In this document: positions 47,700 through 58,904 of the stretch, piece after piece
How positions within the stretch are numbered: the stretch's first letter is position 1
How the letters are laid out: each line of letters starts with the position of its first letter
Origin: Symsagittifera roscoffensis
Lineage: Eukaryota > Xenacoelomorpha > Acoela > Convolutidae
NCBI RefSeq assembly: GCF_963678635.1
Contig: NC_087063.1
Span: forward strand, 26,405,649-26,469,648
Direction of reading: 5' to 3'
DNA length: 64,000 nucleotides
Notes under the pieces: model-generated
Seen by the model: the letters and a program-made list of their open reading frames with translations, nothing else
Databases searched by the model: none
Told to the model about the DNA's origin: nothing
Made by a program: the position numbers and the translations under genes

Positions 47700-48846
47700 A
47701 ACTTATACCTTCACTCGTGAAATTTTCCTTGCGAGTTCGATTAAAAATTGATTTCCCGCTTCAGTATACACCATACGAACAGAGTTAATTTTGGTCGCCT
47801 GTCTTCTCGTATCGAATTCAGTCAGTTTATACTTATAGTACCATTAGGGAGCACATACGTCATTGGTCTGTTTGTCCCTTTTACCAGTTCGAATTCCTTC
47901 ATTCCATTCCATTCCTTTCCTTATACTTACTATATATTTCCCGCATTCACTTTAATCTCAGCTCGGTTGCCATTCGTCATTTTATTATCTTGTCTCTTCT
48001 TCTATCGGTGGTACACTATCTGTCTTACCAACAAACAGTTTCCTCTCAGTTTCAGTTTTCATAGCACAGCTCACTTCCTAAATTATATTCCTTCCACTTA
48101 GTAGCTCTTCGGTTTGGCTTCAAAAAATAGCAGAAACAGTACCGTTCGCGATACTTTTTAACTTCAACTGCGGCGTCTACAATTTCCTGAACAAGTCAGA
48201 ATTGCCGAAAACTGAACTTCTTAAAGTTCCAAACTCGGAAATTTCGCTTGTTTACAGAACAGGGAATCAAATCATTACTAGGGTAATCGAATACAGTGAA
48301 CTTTCAAGGAGAGACACTTGGTAAACATAACAATCAGGTAGTTTCCACCGCAGTTCAAATTTTGCCCTGCTAGAAGAAATATTCATTTTTCTTCACCTGA
48401 CTTCGAATTTCAGCCGCCTGATTGTTTCTTTTGGGAGAACAACTCACTCCCACAACCACCTTTGTTGACAAGGTACAAACCGCACTCACCGCAAAAACAA
48501 CACCCACGTGACCCTTTTGTTTACTAAAACAGGGCCGCACTTCCAAACAACCGCAAACGAGACAAGTTATTTCTTTTTCATACCAACTTGATTTGAAGTC
48601 GGTTTTGGATTAATTGTCCTTTTTGGTACTAAACTATTTTTACACCTCTGCTAGTATATTTAGTACAAAAAAGCTAGTAACAGTTTCATGCTACTATTAG
48701 CTTCTGACGTAAAAACTTTTGTCATCTGAACATTTTACATCAACTTTCGAATCGTTAATTAAAATCGTTAAAAAGCATTCCGTCGTCAAAAGAACGACGC
48801 ATTAAGACGGTTTAAAAAGCAAACCGCAAGCATATTTTCAATTGAT
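47700..48846 (+). promoter_or_regulatory. Upstream region of the KLF gene
   Basis: It is unique-looking, pyrimidine-rich DNA with a short TTCCA run at about 47895-47915 and a CACCCACGTGACC stretch at about 48508-48520. That stretch joins an E-box (CACGTG) to a CACCC element of the kind KLF proteins bind, so self-regulation is possible but untested. Confidence 0.35.
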
Positions 48847-48853
48847 TATAAAA
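48847..48853 (+). promoter_or_regulatory. Candidate TATA box of the KLF gene
   Basis: TATAAAA lies 33-39 bases before the start ATG. If used, transcription would begin within about ten bases of the start codon, so the 5' UTR would be extremely short. It may be coincidental in AT-rich DNA. Confidence 0.3.
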
Positions 48854-48885
48854 ACTGCACTAATTCTGTTGCAACGTTTGCAAAA

Positions 48886-50889
48886 ATGGGTAAACAGCAT
48901 TCAGATCAACTGTTAATGTCCGATTATTCTTTAAACCCATCTTCGTTAAGTATGACGCCCGAGCATTTCCTTTCGCTGCAGAAAATTGAGCAGCCTGTTC
49001 AAGTGATTCCCATGCAGATCATGCAGATTCCAACTTTATCTTTATCACCTCAACTACGCTTCTACACGCCAAAGGTGATGTCGCCGGTCGACCAAACCAT
49101 AGACGTCGCATGGATTCTAGCATCATTGCCACAAATCCATGAACAAAAGTCGCAACAACATCCCCATTTTCAGCCTGTTTTTCATTACAACTCAACACCA
49201 TCACCGCCGAGAATAATTTCAGAACTAGAAGCGGCACAGATGGTGCAACAGAAGCAGGCCGAGAACCGAGTTCTCAAACCACTTCTCTCATCAAATCAAG
49301 AAACAGTTCAGATTCTGAGGAGGACCGGACACACAATTCCTAAAGTCATACCACAGGAGCCGACAGATTTCAAAGCGCAACAGAACGATATGAGACTGCA
49401 CCTTGCAAATGTTTTAGCATCCAGAGAGCATGGCATATTTCAAGACAACTCTTCAATTTTTGACTACGGAACGCCTCTACGAATACAGACCCAAAATAAT
49501 CAAGAATTTTGTTCGTCATTGAACACTGGCAATTTGCTCGCTGTTAACGAAAGCATGCTCATTTCCGAGAAGCATCGAACTTCTAGTGAGAGCTCATCTG
49601 CTTTCCACAATCAGTTTACTTCTGTGAGCGAGAAAGTAACTGAAAGCGTTGATAAGAGTTGCACGGATGCAGATAGATCGTTTAACATGGACAAGGGTCG
49701 AAACTCACGTCCTCCATCTGAGGAGTCAACGGATTGTATGAAAAGAAAAACTGATCTCGCTGGTTCCTTGCTGCCATTCAAAAAGCGAAAGTTTTTCCCT
49801 TGTGCTACCCCCGTTGAGCCCAAGATCGAAAGTGAAAAGAACGACACTCACATCCAAATCAAACAGAGTCCATCAAGAAGTCAAGAAACATTCTCCAAGC
49901 AGGAGATGGACTTGGAAGCTCCTCGACAACATCAAGTCAAACGGGAGTTTAAATACGAAGACCTTTCTAGCCTACCAGAAAATTTCGCGTTTTTCGGAAA
50001 CAATATGCAAAATATCTCCGGCGGAAGTGAAGCAAAGACGTCGCAAAATCGGACGGCAGTAACGCCGAAATCGACCAATGATGTGAAAATGTTCAGTCCG
50101 ATGACTTTCAGCTCGTGCTCGTCCCCCGCGCTCTCCACGTCGTCTGGTGGATCGCATTCGGCTCATGACAATTCGGGAAGTGGTTCGGAGAAGGCGACTC
50201 TGACTTGTTTCATCAGACACAGATCACAAAATATTCCGAAAGAGAAGTCATTCACTTGCAATCACGAGAACTGCGATAAAGCGTATGCTAAGTTGGCACA
50301 TCTCAAATCTCATATGAGAATTCACACAGGTAAATAGAAAAAAAAAGTCTCTTTCCATTTCTATCCCGCGCTTAAAACATGTTTCTACCTCAAAGTAGTC
50401 GCACTCTTTGACCAAACATCGTCGATATCAAAAAATCCTCGATATCAAAAAAATCTTTCAGACCCTCGGTTAGGTTTTCAAGATAGGCTTTTTTGAAAAT
50501 ATATTGACAATTGAATGTTTTTAGGAGAGCGACCATTCGCCTGTGATTGGGACGGATGCACAAAGCAGTTCGTTCGCTCAGACGAATTGAAGCGTCACCG
50601 AAGAGTTCACACTGGGGAGAACCGATTCCAGTGTCCCATCTGCCTCATGAAGTTCAAGAGGAGCGACCATCTGACCAAACACGCACGCAAACACGCCGAG
50701 TTCGACATGAACATGTTGCGACGACCCGAGGACATTGAGAAACGTCGACGAGAGATGGAACAACAACTATCGCAAAATCATGAAAACAATAACAATAGTG
50801 ATGACAATAGTAGCTCCAAAAATGAAGAAATGCACTCAAATAACTTTAATTCTAATGAACTACATGATCATGTCGAAACCGAGCAGTAG
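48886..50889 (+). CDS. Kruppel-like zinc-finger transcription factor, KLF9/13/16-like
   Basis: This should be a nuclear factor binding GC boxes and CACCC elements. Exon 1 is 48886-50329 and exon 2 is 50525-50889; the GT-AG intron splits the Gly of the first finger linker (HTG/ERP) and the product is 602 residues. Three C-terminal C2H2 fingers have the KLF/Sp pattern: C458, C463, H476, H480; C488, C493, H506, H510; C518, C521, H534, H538. Linkers are TGERP and TGENR. Contact helices RSDELKR and RSDHLTK are of KLF type. [15 protein letters not shown] after finger 3 resembles KLF9/13/16. [10 protein letters not shown] helix at about residues 71-79 could be a Sin3-interacting motif. The long N-terminal region is Ser/Gln-rich. 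The C-terminus carries a basic helix, then an Asn/Ser-rich acidic tail. KLF10/11 is the nearest alternative. Confidence 0.93.
50330..50524 (+). other. KLF gene intron (195 bases, GT-AG, phase 1)
   Basis: The donor is CACAG then GTAAAT; the acceptor is TGTTTTTAG then GAGAG. Removing it restores the standard TGERP linker. Confidence 0.92.
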
Positions 50890-51416
50890 AGTACATGCCT
50901 CTAAAAGCTTCTCGAGGTACTTTGAATTTGGTTCATACAGAAAAATTCAACTGATCAACTACCATATTGTTTAATGTTCTACCCGATATCTGTCTTTTCA
51001 CTAACTCACGAGGAAAAAAACTAATTTATAAGTGATTTGTGAATCTGGTGCTACTTATTCTATCCGTGAATTTCCCTCGCTGTTAATCGATCGTGCTTTG
51101 TTATTTACCAATGGTCGCTTTCGAATTATTTGAAACGCTCAAATTGTTCAATCTGGACCCGAGACGTGATAACTCAAGTATTAATCCCATCAGTGTAAAT
51201 ACGTGTCTTACTCTTGATTTTGAATTCACAACCGAAAATAGTTTAATTTCAATAGTGGAGCTCAAAGCTTTTGCTTTCCAACTTCATTGGACGAATAAGC
51301 CAAAATCGCTGTGCGGTTACAAAATGTATTATTCAACTGACGTTGTTGTTAGAAAAAGAATGGGGCTATTTAGTAGTTAATTTGGTAGTTATTTTAACCT
51401 TGATGGTAGAAATAAA
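50890..51416 (+). terminator. KLF 3' UTR with poly(A) signal AATAAA at 51411-51416
   Basis: The first AATAAA after the stop lies 522 bases downstream. The open frame at 51093-51380 inside it has no homology I recognise and is treated as untranslated. Confidence 0.5.
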
Positions 51417-51488
51417 TCTGTACAAATGTTTTGTTTAGCTAGATAGTTTATATTTTAGCATAAATCATTTTTTCTCCTATATTGAGTT

Positions 51489-51520
51489 GGTAAATTAGGC
51501 GACAGGTAAATTAGGCGACA
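51489..51520. repeat. 16-bp perfect tandem duplication
   Basis: GGTAAATTAGGCGACA is repeated exactly. The following 100 bases hold looser 'aatttaccctg' and 'aacttaccgta' variants. Confidence 0.9.
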
Positions 51521-51887
51521 GGACAGTATACCCTACTCCGAACTACCTGTGTTCCAACTTACCGTATGCCAATTTACCCTGTACTCAAACTTGTCATACG
51601 CATCGAATGCTAATTTATCCCATAGCTACTATTAGTTTTGACCGTATTGACATGCCACACCACACAATTTTATATCTCTCTCAAAATTATTAAAGCTCCG
51701 AATAAGCAAAGTTTAAACTATATTTTTGCCATAGGACTAATTTCGATTGTAGGGTAAATGGCATGAGATGAGTTGCTACATCCGTTAAGATGACGCAATA
51801 AATTTTCATGAAAATTGGCGCAAAAAAACTGACAGCTTTAAAAATGCCTTGAAAAAAAATTCAGAAATTTTAAAAAAAACATCTGAG

Positions 51888-51965
51888 ACAACGGGATTCG
51901 AACCCAGAGCGCCCTATCAGGAGTACCTTGTCTTAGTCTGTGACCAATGACAACTCACCGCGCTA
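51888..51965 (-). mobile_element. tRNA-derived SINE-like segment S3
   Basis: The minus strand has a perfect B box, GGGTTCGAATCCCG, preceded about 55 bases earlier by TAGCGCGGTGAG, an A-box-like stretch. Acceptor arms do not match, so this is a tRNA-derived element and not a functional tRNA gene. Confidence 0.55.
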
Positions 51966-52649
51966 AAATTATTTACGCTTGTACCTTCATCATAATCGAC
52001 TAAGTTTTAGAACTGCGCAAAAATTAGTCCAAAACATGGCTTAACTGGCAATTTATAAAACTCAAAAACTTTACCAGAAATGATTGCAGCTGAAATACCT
52101 TTATACATTTGAACTCAAAAAAACTATAAAACGTTTTGTTGAAAACTATTATTTCGATCCCACGCGTATATATTCTGTTACTTTCTTCGAAAGTCGGGCC
52201 AAAAAATCATTTCAAAATATTTGTTGACACTGAGCGAAGCACTGCAAGGTAGCTAATAGGAAATAAGACGGAGATCACTTTGTCGAAAAAAAAGCATTTG
52301 AAAAGAATTAAGATTTTTTTGAAAAAGGAAAACTCAATTTCAGAAAAACATTTTAAAAGCTTTGAAAATTATTTACCGAGCTTTTAATATCCATTACACG
52401 CTCACTGAGCCGCAAAAACATTGTTAACATAAAAAATTTAGAGCTATTTATTTAAAAACTTCATACACTATAATCGACTTTTTTTCCTTCAAACTACAGA
52501 AAATAAAAAGACTAAGCCGATAAAACCAAAGCCGAAACCATCATGATCAAAAACAAAACACTGAAAATCTGACGTAATCTGCGAAGTATCAGGATGACTG
52601 TCAATTATAGTAAGAACTGTGTTAAGCAATTTCCTAAAATGTTTAGAAT

Positions 52650-53350
52650 GTTTTAAGCAGCAAAAAAATGTCGAAAATTGGACTTTCCAACTTTTTCAGA
52701 ACAAAATTTCATTTTCATGCATATTGAAAAAAAAACGAAGGCATTACCTCTAGACCAAATAAGAAGTAGCCACAAGATTGTTAAGGTTCAAATAGCCAAT
52801 CGAAGATTTGAAAATAGTAATGAACGCAAGAAAACATTATCAAATTGTTTAATAAAATCTCAAATTTCAAAGAAAAAACAGGTACCCATTAAACTCTTTG
52901 AATTTTTAGAACAATTTATGATTGGCTTGGCGACTTTTTGATAACATCAACCTAACTTGAGAAAACTGGATCAAAAGGTAAAGTTTTTATTCCGATGGAA
53001 ATCAAAAAATTAAATTCCACTTTCGAAACTTAAAATCGTTCACAATTTTTTGCACCATTTCCACGTTCATATTTGGAGAGTGCTATTTATGTCAGTTTCA
53101 GCAGATGAATTTCAATTGAATTCAAAAAGTGCATATATACCTATGTGCATTCATAAATACATCAATATGTATGAATGCACATTTGTAGTTATTAGAGCAT
53201 TTAAGGACTTTTTCCTGAAAAAAAAATCACCAAGACCTATATAAGAGTCTTCACTGCGTTTATTACTCTTAGCAAAGTAATAAATAGTTCGATTTCTAAC
53301 AGATTTGTGTTTAACAGAAAAAATCTGGTTCCCGATTACAAGACACTTGC
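52650..53350. repeat. Longest R1 copy, with embedded tRNA-like segment
   Basis: A minus-strand tRNA-like piece (52725-52785, 'ggtctagaggtaatgcc') is followed by the standard R1 blocks and then by the 'tttttcctgaaaaaaaaatcaccaagacctatataagag' tail at about 53210-53250. The 58.39-kb copy has the same tRNA-like segment with its B box intact. This links R1 to a tRNA-derived retroposon of several hundred bases. Confidence 0.65.
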
Positions 53351-53912
53351 TCTCGCAAGTGTAAACACAAGTATAAGCAAGCAAGACTTAAATGTAATTT
53401 ATCTATGATCACAGACTTAAGAACGAACTTATAGCTGAATGCATAGAAACTGACCCTGCCATTGACAAATCAATAAGATTCCAGCGTTTCACAAAAGGCC
53501 ACTTTTTCATTCAATTTCAAAGTTTGCACATCAAATATTTGTTACTCAAAACATGAAGCGCGAAAGAGCAGTCGATTAAAAAAACAATTGAGAAACACAT
53601 TTCACGTGAGATTTTCTTAAATACAAAAAATGAATACTTTTCTGTCATAAATGCAGAAACTTTAACTTGTTTCCTTTTTTAAATCCATTCAACGCGAGTA
53701 AAATCAATTTTTAAATTGTTCCCTTTTTAAAGCCCATTTCACGTCGATTAGTTTGACTCCATAGTAAATGGATTGATGGGGATGATAGGCACTGAATCAG
53801 GCAGTTTTGAGCCATTTTAATGAGCAGTCTCTACCCCAGCAGCCATGTCATTTTTTGAAAATCATCTATTAATTAAGCTGATTGCAACTATTTTTTCCTT
53901 TAAGAGACATCC

Positions 53913-53970
53913 GAACTTTATTTTTATACTACTTGAAAGAAACCAAACTTTATTTTTATACTACTTGAAA
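53913..53970. repeat. 32-bp tandem duplication
   Basis: AACTTTATTTTTATACTACT and the following bases occur twice in tandem, separated by 'tgaaagaaacca'. Confidence 0.88.
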
Positions 53971-54180
53971 TGCATAAAATTTAATCATTTAACCTACAAA
54001 AACAATGTGAAACCAAAATCTGCAAACCATTTCTCATTTCCGTACAAACTAGAGGTGGATTTATGTGAGATGATACTACCGCAAAAAAAAACATCACAAG
54101 AAGCGGGTGCCCTTTGTAACTATGTTGGGACAATAGCGGTAGACCGAATGTAAAATTTTTCTATTGGCCATTAGGCGCCA

Positions 54181-54240
54181 ATTTTTTACACCATTTTTTG
54201 GTCAAAACACCATTTTTTACACCATTTTTTGGTCAAAACA
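54181..54240. repeat. 31-bp tandem duplication
   Basis: The unit ATTTTTTACACCATTTTTTG followed by GTCAAAACACC is repeated nearly perfectly. Confidence 0.93.
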
Positions 54241-54948
54241 ATTCAAAAGCGCCCAAAACGGCCTATTGGGCTGTTTTGTTTTCAGATTCGCCTGTGCATA
54301 GAAAATATTGTTTTAAGAGTTCTGGGAAAATCAATTTGTTTGAAAGCCAACCAAATTATCGAAACGTTTTTTGAACCTAATGCCAATAATGCGTCACTTG
54401 ACAAACACGTATAAATTACAGTAACTATCATTAACTTTTTTGAGGTCCCAATTGACTCGATTGCGCATTTAGCTCCCATTTTATATGAAAGCTATGCTAA
54501 GAAAACAAACCTTCTGATTGATTTTAATAGAGTGAAACCCGATACCTTTATTGATTTATTTATCAACTCGTGTGCTTGTGGCGAAAAAAAATTAAGTGCA
54601 ACAAGCCCTGACACGATACCGCAATAATCAGTAGTGCGATGAGCAAACGATATTTATTGTAAACATAAAAAGAACTTTTATGCAAACCCCATGAAATACT
54701 ACAATGCCAGAGCGTCTAGAGACATGAGTTACAAAGTACGACAGTTTTACCCAAAACTAATACAGTTTCGGGTGCCGATAGCTTCTATTCGGCCTTATCC
54801 ACGCGACATGACCCAAATACCGTGCAACAATCTCTGCATCAACTGTCACCGGGAACGCAACTATGCGCGCAGCTATCAAAAACATTTAATGAAATTTCGT
54901 TGTCCTTGTATCCGTCTAATATTCCCTTGTAAATTAAAACAAACATAA
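54229..54948 (+). pseudogene. Stop-interrupted frame of unknown family
   Basis: One frame stays readable for about 240 codons with only a few stops (near 54412, 54625 and 54638). It includes a stretch with clustered cysteines (CNNLCINCHRERNYARSY near 54826-54880) and a CACGEKK patch near 54571. Composition differs from the A-rich surroundings. It could be a decayed transposon gene or an old retrocopy; I do not recognise it. Confidence 0.3.
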
Positions 54949-54959
54949 ATTGGTTCAAT

Positions 54960-55570
54960 CAAGCATGTAATTTTAAATTCGGGGAAATTGGTAGCAGATA
55001 ATTAAATCCATTTAACGATCACTCCAATCAACCTCTATAAGCACCGAACTCATTTGAGCTTTCGATTCTGAACTTCTATCGTTTCTCTGCGAACGTGCAG
55101 TCAAGCTTGAGTCAATTGTCGTCAGTCGCTCGGAAGTGCACAACGATAACGCTTACTTTGGCATACCGTACATTGCACAAGCATCATACAAAAAGAACTA
55201 GCACAGCTTGCTAAAACGAGAGCGCAGATTATTTCTGTAGTCCGAGGAGTTAATCCCTGCTTTTTTGACAACTGCTAACCATCACTAAAAAAAAAGCTTC
55301 ATGGCCCGGGATCATTCCTCTTTCACATTATTCTGGGAAACCTTGCCCCGAGGATATACAATAACTCGTTCGAACTCGCTTTGCCTCTTAAATAATTGGC
55401 ATTGCACACCTGAAGACAAAGTTGAACTTACAAACTGCAACATGTTTCAATTACTTAAATAGGATATTTGGAGTCCCTCAGTTTCCCTTAAGCATTTCAC
55501 TTTCGAATATGAAAGAAAGTGGAAGGAGTCATAGTTTCATCACAAACAGGCACAATAGACCTTCACATCA
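54960..55570. other. Gene-free stretch
   Basis: It is less AT-rich than its neighbours but has no recognised coding. It may belong to the same decayed element as 54229-54948. Confidence 0.3.
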
Positions 55571-55574
55571 TTTG

Positions 55575-55735
55575 TAATACAACGCAAGCGTGACATACCA
55601 ATAGAAGGTGAGACTGAAATAACAGAACGAAAAATTCAATTTCAGAAAAACAGTCGAGAAACTCATCCACCGGTATCGAATAAGCTTTCAGTATCATTAA
55701 CCTATCGACCACTCAGTCGACAAAACTTCTGTAGA
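55575..55735 (-). mobile_element. tRNA-derived SINE-like segment S1, copy 2
   Basis: It matches 27400-27545 in order ('caacgcaagcg', 'tttcagaaaaacagtcgagaaa', 'gaccactcag') and carries the reversed A-box-like 'cgaccactcagtcg'. Confidence 0.5.
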
Positions 55736-55835
55736 TGTCCATTTTGAGTCATAAACAAAAACAAATGCCATTAGAAATTGTCTTAAAAAAATTTTGAGCG
55801 ATTAGTTTCAAAACTTGAAACATAGCCAACAGACA

Positions 55836-56340
55836 GTTGCAAAAGAGTCAAAGAACGCACGTTGAGAAATTGAACTTAATTTATACTCAACAGGTTGGAT
55901 TCAGAAAACAAAGCAGAGTACAATTAACGCCTTTGTGGAGATTAACTGAAATGTTCAGCCATGAAAAAAGTGGCAAAACAAAATTTTTTTTTCTTGGACC
56001 TCAAAAAAAAACTTTTGATACGATTGATGACAATTTGCTAATTAAAAAATTGAATATTATGGAAACATAAGAAAAGCCTCAGATTGCTTTATAAGTTATC
56101 TAAATAATCGTGAACAGCGTGTGGAAAGGTCTAGAACAAGTCTTTGTTGGACACAACATTTGCGGTGTTCCACAGGGTTCCATTTTATGTCATCTGTTGT
56201 TCATTGTCTATATAAATGATTTTCCTAGCGCATGTAAAATCACTAAGGTGTTTTTTTGCAGACGATACAAATTTAAGTGCGCTTTGATGCATAAATTCAA
56301 AAGTTCAAACTGATTTCAATCATATAATTACTTGGTTAAA
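55836..56340 (+). pseudogene. Non-LTR retrotransposon (LINE) reverse transcriptase fragment
   Basis: Frameshifted pieces follow the reverse-transcriptase motif order. First comes QQVGFRKQ and, near 55995-56030, TFDTIDDNLLIKKL. Then GVPQGSILCHLLFIVYINDF lies at 56164-56223, and the catalytic F-A-D-D-T-N-L box at about 56255-56275 sits one frame over. A WLNSDNL block follows near 56330. Upstream, an R1 fragment ('catagccaacagacagttg') abuts it at 55820. The order and the PQGSIL motif suggest a CR1/Jockey-type LINE; the clade is not certain. It is dead. Confidence 0.85.
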
Positions 56341-56492
56341 TTCTGACAACTTAGATTCAGACAAAACAGTCCCACTGAAAGCAGGGTTAAGTGCTTCCAA
56401 CTTAAACCACATATTTTTAATCAATCAAGAAGAGTTTAAAATGGCAGTTTTTTGCCATTATTAAGGGATTTAAAAAGATAACAAATTAGCAT

Positions 56493-56911
56493 GATGCGCT
56501 GTGTTGTCATGTTCTACACAAATTCAGTTTCGAAAAAAACTAGCAGCAACTCAAAGTGTAAATATTTGCAAACTGCGTTAGGTTTTTCACAGAGATCAGC
56601 TCATCTGGTATTATAACAACAACAATAAACCATTGATCCAAAACGGTGTTCTTCTTTATGCTATTCTATTTACTTCTCTCTCAAATGAACTTGAAATTTT
56701 TTTTGTGAGAAGACAGTAGGTTCGAGAGAGGAGTAACTACAGCAGCCATGAAAAAGAACACCGTTTTGGATCAAGGTTTATCATTGTTGTAACAACAACA
56801 GTTAAGCTGATATCTGAGAACAAAATAACGTAGTTTACTAACAATTCTACTTGGAGTTGCTGCTAGTTTTTCCGAAACACGTTCAATTCGTGTAGGACAC
56901 GACACGGCGCA
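56493..56911. mobile_element. Large fold-back inverted repeat (arms about 190 bp)
   Basis: Left arm 56493-56684 and right arm 56721-56911 are reverse complements over nearly their full length, with scattered differences. They include GATCCAAAACGGTGTTCTT (left) and its inverse, and the AACTAGCAGCAACTC block with its inverse. The loop is about 35 bases. A transcript would form a long hairpin. Confidence 0.85.
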
Positions 56912-56923
56912 TTTTTCTGAGCA

Positions 56924-57169
56924 TCTACAGAGTGGTTTTCGTAAGCGAAACAAACGTTTAGATAACTTCCCAAATGTAATTTTTATGGACATCAGCACAA
57001 TTTTTAGTAGTTCGTAAACGTGAAGCTCATGGACTGACAAAATTTGGTGTTTCGGAAAAAAATCTTGAGTTGTCGCGACGCTTCCGGAATTAAATGAACT
57101 TGATAATTTTTTTCCTACATTTGGAAGTTATCTTAAAGATCGCTTCATTTACGAAAACCACTCTGTAGG
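56924..57169. mobile_element. Second, adjacent inverted repeat
   Basis: 56924-56980 and 57115-57169 are inverted copies sharing CAGAGTGGTTTTCGTAA and GATAACTTCC-AAATGTA. One reading of the left arm gives HLQSGFRKR and, just beyond, FMDIS, which recalls reverse transcriptase motif 1-2. The arms may therefore come from LINE sequence. Confidence 0.65.
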
Positions 57170-57179
57170 TACTGAGAAA

Positions 57180-57515
57180 TCAAATAAACGACAACCGAAT
57201 TCAAAGACGAAACTGGAAAAAACTCCATAAGCTTTGAGTAAACTACACTTTTAGATACATGAATTTAAAGAGGTAAAAAATTCGATTCAGACCCTAGGGT
57301 TCAATGGGTTCGATTCGCAGCGCGAGCCGGGAAAAGCAAAACGGGTGATAAAGGCTCACACGGTAACTGTGTTAAATCCGTCTGCGGAACAATAAAAAAG
57401 GGGCAAAAGAAGCTACATGGGCAGAATAGGAAAGAGTAATAAAACAGAAAAAAAGGAAAATGAAAACTTTCATTGAAACTGTTCGGAAAAAAAACCTAAT
57501 TCACAAATTTTCGTA
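57180..57515. other. Gene-free stretch
   Basis: A B-box-like GGGTTCGATTCGC lies at about 57307 without a matching A box. Nothing else is seen. Confidence 0.35.
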
Positions 57516-57517
57516 TC

Positions 57518-57590
57518 GTCCGTGGCGCAGCGGTCAGGCTCAGGTCTTTATCGCCTGATTCATATATTGGATCCTTACTGAGAACTTTTT
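57518..57590 (+). mobile_element. tRNA-like SINE head S4
   Basis: TGGCGCAGCGGTCAGGC is a good A box, and a five-pair anticodon arm (CAGGT-CTTTATC-GCCTG) follows with TTA in the anticodon position. The B box is eroded and the acceptor stem does not close, so a functional tRNA is unlikely. Confidence 0.45.
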
Positions 57591-57739
57591 GTTTTATGTT
57601 TCAAGTTTCTCTCAAAATAGATATATTCATCCTTTGATTGTGTTTTTAAATTCAGGGTAGGACTGAAGCAGATCAGCTGATCTCGTGACCTAACCTTTCG
57701 AAGTTTAAAGCAGTATTTTTTTTTGGAAAATTATAACAA

Positions 57740-58090
57740 CAATTCTTCAATAACTTTGATAAAACGCAACTTTCAAATTTAAAAAAATAAAGGGCCTAAG
57801 CTCGTTGAATTTCTAGAACAACTTGTGATTGACTGTTTAATCCAATTTGAGATAACTGGATCAATATGTTGAACTTTTATTTTCTTCGAAAAAAGAAAAA
57901 AAATACAATTTTCGAATCTAGAACTTGATCAAGTTTCTCGTTTACACTTTCACTAATCGACAGGGGAGTTTGCTAATAAAGGAAACGAACAAAGGTTGAA
58001 CAAGCTTCAAAACTTTTTCTGGGAAAAAACGGAAACAAATCATCACACATATAAGAGGGTGAACTACGTTCATCGACCCTTAAACAACTT
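57740..58090. repeat. Dispersed repeat family R1, copy
   Basis: It contains 'ctcgttgaatttctagaacaa', 'gattgactg', 'gagataactggatcaata' and the 'acatataagagggtgaactacgttca' tail in family order. Confidence 0.65.
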
Positions 58091-58397
58091 CATCAACAAT
58101 TTAAAAATTTCGAACGACTTGTCAAAAAAATAATCAAATTTTGAGCCTCTAACGACCCCTTTTGACTTAGCCAATTAAACATCAGCAGGAAAAACTCAAA
58201 CCAAAAAAAAAGAACAGGAAAAACCTATTCATAATTCATTTTTTAGTTTGGCAAAATAACAGAACAAAAGTCAAAATTGGTCGGAATAGCTTAAATCAAA
58301 AAACTTCAATGGTTTGGAAATTCAAACGACAAAAAATGAGCAGGCAAACCAAAATCCAACCATTCAATTTTTCCGGAAAAAAATCTCAATTTCATAC

Positions 58398-58478
58398 ATA
58401 TTGAAAAAACGAGGTCCCATCGGGACTTGAACCCAGAACTAAAGTGCAAAGAAAAACGCATTACCTTTAGACCAAAAA
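58398..58478 (-). mobile_element. tRNA-derived head of an R1-type retroposon
   Basis: The minus strand reads TGGTCTAAAGGTAATGCG (A box) and then CTGGGTTCAAGTCCCGATGG (B box and T arm). The acceptor sides do not pair. The same segment with its middle deleted occurs at 52725-52785, with matching flanks on both sides. Confidence 0.6.
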
Positions 58479-58821
58479 CGAAGCAGCCTAAAAGTTGTTA
58501 TGTTTCCAAAACAATACAAGTTCAAAGTCCTAGAGAATTGTGAGAAAAGTTGTTCAGGAGGAAAATAGGTCCTAATTCCCGATTACAAGTGTAATAAAAC
58601 TCCAATTAGGTTGTTGTTTATTGCCATTTAAGAAATTCTAAATCAACACCTAAAAATCGGTTCCTTAACTCCTTAACACATATTATTTTAATTTTATGTT
58701 TCGAAACTATTCAGTCAAAAATATGCAGACAACTAAGCAATAAGCAATAAAACAGAAAAAAGGAGTTCTAAAAGACTTGAAAATTGAGGAGAAAATAAAT
58801 TATAATATGGCAAAAAGCTTT

Positions 58822-58900
58822 CCCTTAAGTGCCGGAATCGAACACCCCACCAGGAGATTAGAGTGTCACACGCTCCTTCCATTTGCGCCACAACTACTTG
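58822..58900 (-). mobile_element. tRNA-Arg(UCU)-like SINE head S5
   Basis: The minus strand has GTGGCGCAAATGGAAGGAGC, very like the A-box half of animal tRNA-Arg(UCU), then ACTCTAA as an anticodon loop and GTGTTCGATTCCGGCA as the B box. Insertions spoil the D arm and the acceptor stem does not pair, so it looks like a tRNA pseudogene or SINE head. Confidence 0.55.
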
Positions 58901-58904
58901 TCAA

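Noticed and set aside
47748-48101. 117-codon open frame upstream of the KLF gene
   Set aside because: It starts at TTG and is a pyrimidine-rich low-complexity reading of the upstream region, with no domain.
51093-51380. 95-codon frame after the KLF stop
   Set aside because: It lies before the poly(A) signal, begins with GTG and has no homology I recognise; 3' UTR is simpler.
56771-57040. 89-codon minus-strand frame with several cysteines
   Set aside because: It crosses the arms of two inverted repeats and is best explained as a reading of fold-back DNA.
58822-58900. Functional tRNA-Arg(UCU) gene
   Set aside because: The A and B boxes and anticodon loop are recognisable, but the D arm carries extra bases and the acceptor stem cannot pair.
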